DNA from: Oscillibacter sp.
GTDB taxonomy: Bacteria > Bacillota > Clostridia > Oscillospirales > Oscillospiraceae
Direction: 5' to 3'
Assembly: GCF_028693505.1 (NCBI RefSeq)
Contig: NZ_JAQUVF010000015.1
Coordinates: 1-63,928, forward strand
DNA: 63,928 bases
Positions 35,596 through 44,157 of the stretch are shown here, piece by piece. Both the position numbers and the translations under genes were made by a program. Within the stretch, counting starts at the first letter, position 1. Each line of letters opens with the position of its first letter. Below the pieces are notes generated by a model. The model was given only the letters and a program-made list of their open reading frames with translations. It was not told where the DNA came from and did not search any database.

Positions 35596-35624
35596 TTGAC
35601 AAATCCCCCGCACTTGCATAAAAT
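35596..35624 (+). promoter_or_regulatory. Promoter of the acc-fab operon
   Basis: TTGACA (35596-35601), 17-bp spacer, TAAAAT (35619-35624). Transcription would start at about 35631, directly before the palindromic operator. Confidence 0.88.
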
Positions 35625-35636
35625 GTGCTTAAATTA

Positions 35637-35671
35637 TTTTAGTTAAATATTTTTAATTAAAATAACTAAAA
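35637..35671 (+). promoter_or_regulatory. Candidate FabT/FabR-type operator
   Basis: An AT-only tract just downstream of the promoter contains TTTTAGTTA and TAACTAAAA as a 9-bp inverted repeat (35637-35645, 35663-35671). Between them lies a 12-bp perfect palindrome, TTTTAATTAAAA (35651-35662). The TAGTTA/TAACTA halves suit a dimeric MarR-family repressor, and one is encoded at the end of the operon. Confidence 0.6.
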
Positions 35672-35697
35672 TTTAAAAATATCAAAGGAGTACCCCC

Positions 35698-35928
35698 ATG
35701 GAATTTGAAAAGGTACGTGACATCATTGTGGAGACCATCGGCTGCGACGCCGAGCAGGTGACGCTGACCGCCACGCTGGCGGAGGACCTGGGCGCCGACT
35801 CTCTGGCTTCTGTGGAGCTGGTGATGGCGCTGGAAGAGGCCGCCGGCATTTCCATCGACGATGGGGATGTTGCCGCGCTCAAAACGGTGGGCAACATCAT
35901 GAACTACCTCGCTTCCCACAAGGCCTGA
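35698..35928 (+). CDS. acpP: Acyl carrier protein
   Basis: A 76-residue acidic four-helix protein that carries growing acyl chains on 4'-phosphopantetheine attached to Ser35 in the GADSLASVEL motif. First gene of the acc-fab operon; ATG with AAAGGAGTACC upstream. A 69-bp gap separates it from accB. Confidence 0.97.
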   Translation: MEFEKVRDIIVETIGCDAEQVTLTATLAEDLGADSLASVELVMALEEAAGISIDDGDVAALKTVGNIMNYLASHKA

Positions 35929-35997
35929 CCACTCTTCGGCGAGGGACGGCATCCCCGTTCCTCGCCGGAACCAGCTTTCCGCTGAGAAAGGAACTCC

Positions 35998-36411
35998 ATG
36001 ACCAATCAGGAACTTTACGATTTGATTGCCTGCTTTGAGCGCAGCTCCCTTGGGACGCTGAAGCTCTCCCGGCAGGATTTTTCCATAGAGCTGAGCCGGG
36101 GCGGCGGCACCGCCCCCGCAGGAAACGCCCCCATCCCGGCAGGCGTTTCCGCCGCGCCCGCCCCGGTGGAATCCCCCGCCGTCACAGCGCCTCTGGTGGG
36201 TGCTTTTTACACCGCCCCCGCCCCGGATCAGCCGCCCTTCGCACCGGTGGGCGCGCATATCAAAAAGGGGCAGACGGTCTGTCTCATTGAGGCCATGAAA
36301 ATGATGAGCGAGGTACTCGCCCCCTGCGACTGCGTGATCGAAGCGGTATTGAAGGCTGACGGAGAGCTGGCGGCCTTCGGGGAGCCGCTTTTGCGCTACC
36401 AGCCATGCTGA
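35998..36411 (+). CDS. accB: Acetyl-CoA carboxylase biotin carboxyl carrier protein
   Basis: A 137-residue BCCP. An N-terminal segment (1-35) is followed by a Pro/Ala-rich flexible linker (about 37-62) and a biotinyl domain with EAMKMM; Lys101 is the biotinylation site. It shuttles the carboxyl group between AccC and AccAD. Shorter than the E. coli protein (156 residues). ATG with AAAGGAAC; its end overlaps accC by 7 bp. Confidence 0.96.
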   Translation: MTNQELYDLIACFERSSLGTLKLSRQDFSIELSRGGGTAPAGNAPIPAGVSAAPAPVESPAVTAPLVGAFYTAPAPDQPPFAPVGAHIKKGQTVCLIEAMKMMSEVLAPCDCVIEAVLKADGELAAFGEPLLRYQPC

Positions 36412-37796
36412 AGCGGGTTTTGATCGCGAACCGGGGCGAGATCGCGCTGCGCATCCTGCGCGCCTGCCGAGAGCTGGATATGGAGACGGTGGCCGTTTAT
36501 TCCACGGCGGACGCGGAGGCCCTCCACGTCCAGCTGGCCACCCGGTCTGTGTGCATTGGCCCTGCCAAGGCCGCCGAGAGCTACCTCAATCAGGACGCGC
36601 TTTTGACGGCGGCCCGCCTGACCGGCTGCGACGCCGTCCACCCCGGCTACGGCTTCCTTTCGGAAAACGCCGACTTTGCGGACGCCTGCAAAGCGGCGGG
36701 GCTGGTTTTTATCGGCCCCTCCGGAGACGCCATCCGCATGGCGGGGTCCAAATCCGCCGCCCGGGACCGGATGAAGGCGGCGGGCGTCCCGGTGACCCCC
36801 GGCTCCGAGGGTGCGGTAAATACCGTGGAAGATGCCCTGCGCGCGGCGGAGGCCGTGGGCTACCCCGTGCTGCTCAAGGCCAGCGCCGGTGGCGGCGGAC
36901 GGGGCATCCGCCGCTGCAACAGCTTATCTGAGCTTCCCGCCGCCTACGCCGAGGCAAAGGCCGAGGCCACCGCCTGCTTTGGCGACGGGGAGATGTATCT
37001 TGAAAAGTTGGTGCTCCACCCCCGGCACATTGAGTTTCAAATTCTGGCGGACCGCTTCGGCCACACCCTCCATCTGGGGGACCGGGACTGCTCCGTCCAG
37101 CGGAGAAACCAAAAGCTCATTGAGGAAGCGCCCGCCAAATGCCTCACCCCGGCGCTGCGGGAGGCCATGGGCGCCGCCGCCGTCCGGGCAGCCCAGGCCG
37201 TGGGCTACGAAGGCGCGGGCACCGTGGAATTTTTGCTGGATGCCGACGGGCAGCACTTCTATTTTATGGAGATGAACACCCGCATTCAGGTGGAGCACGG
37301 CGTCACGGAGCTGGTGACCGGCGTGGATCTGGTGCGGGAACAGCTGCGCATCGCCTCGGGTCTTGCGCTGGACTTCACGCAGGAGCAGGTGCTAATGGCG
37401 GGCCACGCTATCGAGTGCCGCATCAACGCGGAGGACCCGGCAAAAAACTTTCAGCCCTGCCCGGGGGAGGTGGCCTTTTTGCACTTTCCCGGCGGCGCGG
37501 GGGTCCGGGTGGATTCCTGTTTGTATCAGGGCTGCGCCCTCTCCCCCTACTACGATTCCATGGCCGCCAAGCTGCTGGTCCACGCGCCCACCCGGCTGGA
37601 GGCCATCCGAAAGATGCGCCGGTGTCTGGAGGAATTCACGTTGGAGGGCTTTCCCACCAACGCGGAGCTCTCCTACCAGATTCTCTACCATCCCGTTTTT
37701 GTCCGAGGCGGCTGCACCACAGCCTTTCTGGATGAGCGCCTGCCCGAGCTGCTGGACTTCAGCCGCCGGGTGGCGGCGTGTGAGGAGGACGTATGA
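36405..37796 (+). CDS. accC: Acetyl-CoA carboxylase biotin carboxylase subunit
   Basis: A 463-residue ATP-grasp enzyme that carboxylates biotin on AccB using bicarbonate and ATP. Landmarks are RVLIANRGEIALRIL, HPGYGFLSENADFA, KASAGGGGRGIRRC and EMNTRIQVEHGVTE. Full length. It overlaps accB by 7 bp and accD by 4 bp, so translation is coupled for stoichiometric subunits. Confidence 0.97.
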   Translation: MLKRVLIANRGEIALRILRACRELDMETVAVYSTADAEALHVQLATRSVCIGPAKAAESYLNQDALLTAARLTGCDAVHPGYGFLSENADFADACKAAGLVFIGPSGDAIRMAGSKSAARDRMKAAGVPVTPGSEGAVNTVEDALRAAEAVGYPVLLKASAGGGGRGIRRCNSLSELPAAYAEAKAEATACFGDGEMYLEKLVLHPRHIEFQILADRFGHTLHLGDRDCSVQRRNQKLIEEAPAKCLTPALREAMGAAAVRAAQAVGYEGAGTVEFLLDADGQHFYFMEMNTRIQVEHGVTELVTGVDLVREQLRIASGLALDFTQEQVLMAGHAIECRINAEDPAKNFQPCPGEVAFLHFPGGAGVRVDSCLYQGCALSPYYDSMAAKLLVHAPTRLEAIRKMRRCLEEFTLEGFPTNAELSYQILYHPVFVRGGCTTAFLDERLPELLDFSRRVAACEEDV

Positions 37797-38647
37797 ACAG
37801 CATGTTTGCCAAGCGCCGGGCCCGGCTTCTGGCCATGAAGGCCATCCGGGACAACTATATCCCCGGCGACCGCCTGACGGAGTGCCCCAGCTGCCATGGG
37901 GAAAACACCCGCAAGGCGGTGGCCGAAGGGCTTTCCGTGTGCCCCAAGTGCGGCTATCACTGGCCCATCGGCGGCTACTACCGGCTCAGCACCATTTTGG
38001 ACCCCGGCTCCTTCCGGGAGCTGAATGAGAAGTACCCGGCGGCGGACCCACTTTCCTTTCCGGACTACCCGGAAAAGCTCGCCGCCGCCCAGCGCAAAAC
38101 CGGCCTCAGTGAGGCCGCCGTCACCGCCACCGGTTCCATCGGGGGACGCAAATGCGTGGTGGGCGTGCTGGACAGCCGCTTTTTCATGGGCAGCATGAGC
38201 GCCGCCGTGGGGGAAAAGATCACGCTGGCCATTGAGTATGCGGGAAAGAACAAGCTGCCCCTCATCCTCTTTTCCGCCAGCGGCGGGGCCCGGATGCAGG
38301 AGGGCATTCTCTCCCTCATGCAGATGGCGAAAACCAGCGCCGCGCTGGCCCGGTTTTCGGAAAAAGGGCTGCTCTACATCTCCGTTTTGACGGACCCCAC
38401 CACCGGCGGCGTCACCGCCAGCTTCGCTTCCCTTGGCGACGTCATTTTGGCGGAGCCCGGCGCGCTCATCGGCTTTGCCGGTCCCCGGGTGATCCAGCAG
38501 ACCATCGGCGAGACGCTGCCGGAGGGCTTTCAGCGCGCGGAGTACCAGCTCTCCCACGGCTTTGTGGACGCCGTGGTTCCCCGGGGGCAGCTGCGGGAGA
38601 CGCTTTCCCGTCTCCTGCATCTCCACGAGAAAGGAGGCCGCCTATGA
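37793..38647 (+). CDS. accD: Acetyl-CoA carboxylase carboxyltransferase beta subunit
   Basis: A 284-residue subunit with an N-terminal zinc ribbon (CPSC at about 31-34 and CPKC at about 50-53) and a crotonase-fold carboxyltransferase domain (SASGGARMQEG oxyanion region, DPTTGGVTASFA). With AccA it transfers the carboxyl group from biotin to acetyl-CoA to give malonyl-CoA. Overlaps accC and accA by 4 bp each. Confidence 0.97.
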   Translation: MNSMFAKRRARLLAMKAIRDNYIPGDRLTECPSCHGENTRKAVAEGLSVCPKCGYHWPIGGYYRLSTILDPGSFRELNEKYPAADPLSFPDYPEKLAAAQRKTGLSEAAVTATGSIGGRKCVVGVLDSRFFMGSMSAAVGEKITLAIEYAGKNKLPLILFSASGGARMQEGILSLMQMAKTSAALARFSEKGLLYISVLTDPTTGGVTASFASLGDVILAEPGALIGFAGPRVIQQTIGETLPEGFQRAEYQLSHGFVDAVVPRGQLRETLSRLLHLHEKGGRL

Positions 38648-39462
38648 GCGCGCTCACCGCCGCGGAGCGGGTGGCTATGGCCCGGCACCCCCAGCGGCCC
38701 AACATCACTGACTATATCGACGGCCTCTTCACCGACTTTTTCGAGCAAAAGGGCGACCGTCTTTGCGGCGAGGACGAAGCGATTCTGGGCGGCGTCGCCC
38801 TCTATCACGGGCAGAGCGTCACCGTCATCGGCACCCGGAAGGGCAAAACGCTGGAGGAAAACCTCCGGTGCAATTTCGGCATGCCGAACCCGGAGGGCTA
38901 CCGCAAGGCCCTGCGGCTGATGCGTCAGGCGGAAAAATTTCGCCGGCCCGTCCTCACCTTTATTGATACCGCCGGGGCATACCCCGGTCTGGAGGCCGAG
39001 GCCCACGGGCAGGGCGAGGCCATCGCCCGAAACCTCTTGGAGATGAGCCGCCTTACGGTTCCTGTGGTGGCGGTCATCACCGGAGAGGGCAACAGCGGCG
39101 GCGCGCTGGCGCTGGGCGTTGCCAACCGGATCTTGATGCAGGAGAACGCCGTGTACGCCATCCTCTCGCCGGAGGGCTTTGCCTCCATTTTGTGGAAGGA
39201 CGCCGCGCGCAGCGCGGAAGCCAGTGAACTGATGCGCCTCACCGCACCGGAGCTTTTGCGCCTCGGCATCATTGACGACATCATCCCGGAGCCGGAGGGC
39301 GGCGCGCACTGCGACGCCGCGCAGGCCATCCGCGAGGTGGATCGCGCCCTGCGCCGCCACCTCTCCTCCCTCTGTAAGGAAAGCGGCGCGGCGCTGGCGG
39401 AGGATCGCTACCAGAAATTTCGAAAAATGGGAGTGGCCGCTCCCGGGAAAGAGGCGCTATGA
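38644..39462 (+). CDS. accA: Acetyl-CoA carboxylase carboxyltransferase alpha subunit
   Basis: A 272-residue crotonase-fold subunit. DRLCGEDEAILGGVA, FGMPNPEGYRKALRLMRQAEKF, FIDTAGAYPGLEAEAHGQGEAIA and GEGNSGGALALGVAN are all present. Shorter than E. coli AccA (319), lacking most of the N-terminal helical segment, as is usual in Firmicutes. Overlaps fabH by 4 bp. Confidence 0.97.
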   Translation: MSALTAAERVAMARHPQRPNITDYIDGLFTDFFEQKGDRLCGEDEAILGGVALYHGQSVTVIGTRKGKTLEENLRCNFGMPNPEGYRKALRLMRQAEKFRRPVLTFIDTAGAYPGLEAEAHGQGEAIARNLLEMSRLTVPVVAVITGEGNSGGALALGVANRILMQENAVYAILSPEGFASILWKDAARSAEASELMRLTAPELLRLGIIDDIIPEPEGGAHCDAAQAIREVDRALRRHLSSLCKESGAALAEDRYQKFRKMGVAAPGKEAL

Positions 39463-40406
39463 GCGGAATCAAAATTCGCGGCACCGGACGCTGCGTCCCG
39501 GAAAAAGTCGTCACCAACGACGATCTTGCAAAAATCGTGGACACCAACGACGCGTGGATCGCCTCCCGCACGGGCATCCGCCGTCGCCGCCACTGCGCCG
39601 GAGAGACCCACACCGCCCTTTGCGTGGGGGCCGCCCGGGCGGCGCTGGAAAAATCCGGCATCGCGCCGGAGGAGATCGGCGTTTGCATCGTGGCAACGCT
39701 GACGCCGGACCATCTGGTCCCCGCCGCCGCGTGCCTTTTGCAGCGGGAGCTGGGCCTTGCGGAGGATACGCTATGCTTTGACCTCAACGCCGCCTGCACC
39801 GGGTTTCTCTTCGCGCTGCACACCATGGAATGTCTTTTAGCCGCCGCGCCCCGGAAATACGGCCTTGTCATCGGGGCAGAGGTCCTCAGCCGCATTCTGG
39901 ATTGGACCGACCGGGGCACCTGCATCCTCTTCGGGGACGGGGCCGGGGCCGCCGTGGTGGAATGGCGGGAGGGCTGGACATCCATCGGCGCGGTGCTGGG
40001 CACCCGTGGCGACGACGCGCTTTTGCGGGTAGCGGGGGCGGAGACGGGGGAGCGAAGCTTCATCCGCATGGACGGCACCAAGGTCTTTAAATTTGCTGTG
40101 GAGACCGTGCCCCGCTGCATGGATCAGGTGCTGGAAAAGGCAGGCATGACCGCCGACGACGTGGACTTTTTCGTCTTTCATCAGGCCAACGCCCGCATCA
40201 TCGATCTGGCGGTACGCAAATACCGCATCCCGCCGGAAAAGTACTATAAAAACATTGAAGAATACGGCAACACCTCCGCCGCCAGCATTCCCTTGGTCTT
40301 AAGCGAATTGCAGGACCTCCAGAAGGTCCATAGCGGCAGCCGGGTTTTGGTTGTAGGCTTTGGCGGCGGGCTGACCTGGGGCGGCGCGCTGGTGGAATTT
40401 GCATGA
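39459..40406 (+). CDS. fabH: Beta-ketoacyl-ACP synthase III
   Basis: A 315-residue thiolase-fold enzyme that starts fatty acid synthesis by condensing acyl-CoA with malonyl-ACP. The catalytic triad is visible as Cys113 (NAACTGF), His241 (FHQANARI) and Asn271 (YGNTSAAS). Whether it prefers acetyl-CoA or branched primers cannot be read from the sequence. ATG overlaps the accA stop by 4 bp. Confidence 0.97.
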   Translation: MSGIKIRGTGRCVPEKVVTNDDLAKIVDTNDAWIASRTGIRRRRHCAGETHTALCVGAARAALEKSGIAPEEIGVCIVATLTPDHLVPAAACLLQRELGLAEDTLCFDLNAACTGFLFALHTMECLLAAAPRKYGLVIGAEVLSRILDWTDRGTCILFGDGAGAAVVEWREGWTSIGAVLGTRGDDALLRVAGAETGERSFIRMDGTKVFKFAVETVPRCMDQVLEKAGMTADDVDFFVFHQANARIIDLAVRKYRIPPEKYYKNIEEYGNTSAASIPLVLSELQDLQKVHSGSRVLVVGFGGGLTWGGALVEFA

Positions 40407-40419
40407 GAAAGGACTCCCT

Positions 40420-41361
40420 ATGACAAAGCTGAACGAACTGCTGGGAACCGAATTTCCCATTATTCAGGGTGGAATGGCGAACATCGCCACCGGGGCCTTT
40501 GCCGCCGCCTGCTCCAACGCGGGTGCGCTGGGCGTGATCGCCACCGGCGGCATGCTGGACTCCGCGCTTTTGCGCGAGCAGATCCGCATTTGCAAAAGCC
40601 TGACCGACAAGCCCTTCGGCGTCAACTTGATGCTGATGAACCCCTGCGCCGGGGAGATGGCGAGAATCGTCATGGAGGAAGGCGTGCCGGTGGTCACCAC
40701 CGGCGCGGGCAATCCCGGCGCGTACATCCCCGCGTGGAAGGCGGCGGGCGTGAAGGTTTTGCCGGTGGTGGCGGCCAGCATCCTTGCAAAGCGGCTGGCC
40801 CGGGCCGGGGCCGACGCCATCATCGCCGAGGGCACCGAGTCCGGCGGCCACGTGGGCGAGATGACCACCATGGCGCTTTTGCCCCAGGTGATCGACGCGG
40901 TGGATGTTCCGGTGATCGCCGCAGGCGGCATTGCCGACGGTCGGCAGATGGCCGCCGCCTTCGCCCTGGGCGCCTGCGGCGCACAGGTGGGCACCTGCCT
41001 GCTGGCAAGCGCGGAGTGCCCCATCCACGAAAACTACAAGCAGGCCCTTTTAAAGGCCAAGGACTCCGACACCACCGTTACGGGCCGGTCCGTGGGCGGG
41101 CCGGTGCGGGTACTGAAAAACCGGATGGCCCGGGAGTATCTGGCCCTCGAAAAGCGGGGGGCCACGCTGGAGGAGCTGGAGCACGTGACGCTGGGCGGAC
41201 TGCGCCGGGCGGTATTTGATGGCGACACGGACCGGGGCAGCGTGATGGCGGGACAGGTGGCCGGAATGCTCCACGAGATTCGACCCCTGCGCCAGATTTT
41301 TGAAGAGCTGTATGCGGGCGGCATCGCCGCCCTCGGCGAGGCGAATCAGAGATGGCGGTGA
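40420..41361 (+). CDS. fabK: Enoyl-ACP reductase II (FMN-dependent)
   Basis: A 313-residue FMN TIM barrel of the FabK/nitronate monooxygenase superfamily. It has PIIQGGMANIATG at the start, EGTESGGHVGE (flavin/active-site region) and VIAAGGIADGRQMAAAFALGACGAQVGT (phosphate-binding loop). FabK performs the last reduction of each elongation cycle in bacteria lacking FabI; no FabI is encoded here. The ATG at 40420 follows AAAGGACTCC, 13 bp after fabH. Close fit to FabK in length and in its place in the operon. Confidence 0.93.
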   Translation: MTKLNELLGTEFPIIQGGMANIATGAFAAACSNAGALGVIATGGMLDSALLREQIRICKSLTDKPFGVNLMLMNPCAGEMARIVMEEGVPVVTTGAGNPGAYIPAWKAAGVKVLPVVAASILAKRLARAGADAIIAEGTESGGHVGEMTTMALLPQVIDAVDVPVIAAGGIADGRQMAAAFALGACGAQVGTCLLASAECPIHENYKQALLKAKDSDTTVTGRSVGGPVRVLKNRMAREYLALEKRGATLEELEHVTLGGLRRAVFDGDTDRGSVMAGQVAGMLHEIRPLRQIFEELYAGGIAALGEANQRWR

Positions 41362-42440
41362 CGATTCGGGGGAAGTGCCTCCCCCTCCCCATCTTACAGG
41401 GCGGCATGGGCGTGGGCGTGAGTCTGGAGCGCCTTGCCGGGGCGGTAGCGGCGTGTGGCGGCATGGGCACCATCTCCACGGCCCTGTGCGGCTTTCGGGA
41501 GCCGGACTTTACCGTCGACCCCAAGGGGGCCAACCTCCGGGCGCTGGAGAGGCAGGTCCGGCGGGCCAAGGCCCTTGCCAGAGGCGCGGGGCTGGTGGCG
41601 GTGAACGCCATGGTCGCCACCACCCAGTATGCCGAGAGCATCCGCACCGCCCTGCGGGCCGGGGTGGACGCGGTGGTGTGCGGCGCGGGCCTTCCCCGGG
41701 ACCTGCCCGCCATTGCAGCGGAGGTGCCGGAAAGCGACGCCGCCATCGCGCCCATCGTCAGCAGCGGACGGGCGGCGGCGCTTTTGTGCCGCCTGTGGGA
41801 TAAGCACTACCACCGCGTGCCGGATTTCGTCGTGGTGGAAGGCCCCCTCGCCGGGGGACATCTGGGTTTTTCTCCGGAGGAGGCCCACAGGGCGCAATCC
41901 GGGTCCCCCATCCCCCTCTCCGCCCTGCTTGAGGAGGTGCTGGAGGCACTGGCCCCCTTCCGGGACCGGTACGGCCGGGACATTCCGGTGTTTGTGGCAG
42001 GCGGCATCAAAGACGGCGGCGAGATGCGCCGGTACACGGACAAAGGCGCCGCCGGGGCGCAGTTTGCCACCCGGTTCATCGCAACAGAGGAATGCGACGC
42101 CTCGGCGGACTATAAACGGGCGTTGCTGGGCGGGGGCACGGAAGATGTGGAGATCGTGCAAAGCCCCGTGGGCATGCCGGGCCGCGCCCTGCGCAGCCCC
42201 CTCATCCAGCGGGTGGAGGCGGGCACGCAGCCGCCGATCGCGCGCTGCGTCCGCTGTCTTTCCGCCTGCGATCCAAAAACCGCGCCCTACTGCATTTCCA
42301 AGGCGCTGATCGCGGCGGCCAACGGGGACTGGGAAAACGGGCTGTTCTTCTGCGGCGCTTCCGTGGGAGAGGTCAATGCCCTTTCCACCGTCCAAGCGCA
42401 AATGGACCAAATCATGAACGAATGGAGGGCCGCGCCATGA
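41352..42440 (+). CDS. Second FabK-like/nitronate monooxygenase-family flavoprotein
   Basis: A 362-residue FMN TIM barrel with PILQGGMGVGVSLERLA, EGPLAGGHLGFSPEEAH and VFVAGGIKDGGEMRRYTDKGAAGAQFATRF. It is paralogous to the adjacent fabK. Unlike FabK it ends with a ~70-residue extension bearing a Cys cluster (CVRCLSACDPKTAPYC), which could bind a metal or Fe-S centre. It overlaps fabK by 10 bp and fabD by 4 bp, so it is firmly part of the operon. Possible roles are an enoyl-ACP reductase variant, an isomerase for unsaturated chains, or a nitronate oxidase; the sequence does not decide. No symbol given. Confidence 0.85.
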   Translation: MAVTIRGKCLPLPILQGGMGVGVSLERLAGAVAACGGMGTISTALCGFREPDFTVDPKGANLRALERQVRRAKALARGAGLVAVNAMVATTQYAESIRTALRAGVDAVVCGAGLPRDLPAIAAEVPESDAAIAPIVSSGRAAALLCRLWDKHYHRVPDFVVVEGPLAGGHLGFSPEEAHRAQSGSPIPLSALLEEVLEALAPFRDRYGRDIPVFVAGGIKDGGEMRRYTDKGAAGAQFATRFIATEECDASADYKRALLGGGTEDVEIVQSPVGMPGRALRSPLIQRVEAGTQPPIARCVRCLSACDPKTAPYCISKALIAAANGDWENGLFFCGASVGEVNALSTVQAQMDQIMNEWRAAP

Positions 42441-43372
42441 AGCTCGGTTTTTTGTACGCCGGACAGGGCAGCCAGCACCCCGGAATGGGGGCGGACCTGT
42501 ACGAAGCCTTTCCCGCCTTCCGCGCTGTGATCGACCGCGCGGAGGTGGACTTTGACTTAAAGGAGGTCTCCTTTACCGACGCCCACGGCGTTTTGAACGA
42601 GACCCGCTACACCCAGCCCTGCATGGTGGCCTTCGCCGCCGGACTCACCGCCGTATTAAAAGAGGCGGGCATTACACCCGCCGCCGTGGCGGGCCTTTCT
42701 CTGGGAGAATATTCCGCGCTTCACGCCGCCGGGGTGTTTGATGCCGCCGAAGCCGTAAAGCTCGCAGCCTTTCGTGGAAAGGCCATGGAGCGCGCCGCCG
42801 AGGGACACGAGAGCGCCATGGTGGCGGTTTTGGGCCTTGCGCGGGATGCTTTGGAGGGCTGCTGCCGCGACAGTGCGGAATACGGCTGCGTGGTCATTGC
42901 CAACTACAACTGCCCCGGCCAAATGGTGCTGGGCGGAGACAAGGCGGCGGTGGAACGCGCCGCCGCCCTCGCGAAAGAGCGGGGCGCACGGCGCTGCCTT
43001 CCTCTGAAGGTCAGCGGCCCCTTCCACACCCCCCTGATGGCCCCCGCCGGGGAGGCCCTCCGCAAGTATTTCGAGGGCGTTTCCTTCGGCGAGCCGTCCA
43101 TTCCCGTGCTCTTCAACTGTCTGGGCGGCGAAAAAAGCCCCACGGACACCGTGGCGCAGCTGCTGGTCCGGCAGGTCCAAAGCAGCGTCTACATGGAGGA
43201 TTCCATCCGGAAGATGGCCTCCATGGGGCTGGACGCACTGGTGGAGATCGGCCCAGGGAAGGCGCTGAGCGGCTTTGTGAAAAAAACGGCCCCGGAACTG
43301 CCCGTCTACGCCGTGGAGACCGTGGCGGACGTGGCATCCCTCATCCAACTGATAAAGGAGCAGACAACATGA
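42437..43372 (+). CDS. fabD: Malonyl-CoA:ACP transacylase
   Basis: A 311-residue acyltransferase that moves malonyl from CoA to ACP. The nucleophile elbow is GLSLGEYS with Ser88, and His198 in VSGPFHTPLM completes the dyad; GQGSQHPGMG (9-18) shapes the oxyanion hole. The ATG at 42437 overlaps the preceding stop by 4 bp and has GGAGGGCC upstream. Confidence 0.96.
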   Translation: MKLGFLYAGQGSQHPGMGADLYEAFPAFRAVIDRAEVDFDLKEVSFTDAHGVLNETRYTQPCMVAFAAGLTAVLKEAGITPAAVAGLSLGEYSALHAAGVFDAAEAVKLAAFRGKAMERAAEGHESAMVAVLGLARDALEGCCRDSAEYGCVVIANYNCPGQMVLGGDKAAVERAAALAKERGARRCLPLKVSGPFHTPLMAPAGEALRKYFEGVSFGEPSIPVLFNCLGGEKSPTDTVAQLLVRQVQSSVYMEDSIRKMASMGLDALVEIGPGKALSGFVKKTAPELPVYAVETVADVASLIQLIKEQTT

Positions 43373-44112
43373 ATTTTTGCGGAAAGACCGCCGTGGTCAC
43401 CGGCGGCAGCCGGGGACTGGGCCGGGCCATCTCCCTGGAGCTTGCAAAGGGCGGCGCGAACGTAGTTCTTTGCTACGCCGGGAACGAAAGCGCCGCCGAG
43501 GAAACCGTCCAAAGCTGCGAGGCGCTGGGCGGGAAGGCGCTGGCCATCCGGTGCGACGTTTCCCAAAGTGACGAGGTCAAGGCCCTCATGGACGCGGCGC
43601 TCACGGCCTTTGGCCGCATCGACATTCTGGTGAACAACGCCGGCATCACCCGGGACGCACTGCTGATGACCATGAAGGAAGCGGATTTTGACGCCGTGAC
43701 GGCCACCAATCTCAAGGGCACCTTCCTTTGCATGAAGGCGGTGGCCCGGCAGATGATGCGCCAGAAGTACGGGCGCATCGTGAATCTCTCCTCCGTGGTG
43801 GGGCTGCACGGCAACGCCGGACAGGTGAACTACGCCGCCAGCAAGGCCGGCGTCATCGGCATGACCAAATCCCTCGCCAAGGAGCTTGCCTCCCGGAACG
43901 TCACCGTCAACGCCGTGGCGCCGGGATTCATCGATACCGACATGACCGCCGCCCTGCCGGAAGCGGCTAAGACCGCCATGCTCTCCGCCATTCCGGTGGG
44001 ACGGGCGGGGCGTACGGAGGATGTGGCCCGGGCCGTGGCATTTCTCGCCGGGGACGAGACCGGATACATCACCGGGCAGGTGCTGTCTGTGGACGGCGGG
44101 ATGTCCATGTGA
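43369..44112 (+). CDS. fabG: 3-oxoacyl-ACP reductase
   Basis: A 247-residue short-chain dehydrogenase that reduces 3-oxoacyl-ACP with NADPH. TGGSRGLG (11-18) is the cofactor loop, NNAG (89-92) is conserved, and the active-site residues are Ser142, Tyr155 and Lys159. ATG overlaps the fabD stop by 4 bp. Confidence 0.97.
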   Translation: MNFCGKTAVVTGGSRGLGRAISLELAKGGANVVLCYAGNESAAEETVQSCEALGGKALAIRCDVSQSDEVKALMDAALTAFGRIDILVNNAGITRDALLMTMKEADFDAVTATNLKGTFLCMKAVARQMMRQKYGRIVNLSSVVGLHGNAGQVNYAASKAGVIGMTKSLAKELASRNVTVNAVAPGFIDTDMTAALPEAAKTAMLSAIPVGRAGRTEDVARAVAFLAGDETGYITGQVLSVDGGMSM

Positions 44113-44157
44113 GCGTCCCTTCCACCCCACACTTCAACTGACATGAGGAGGTACATT

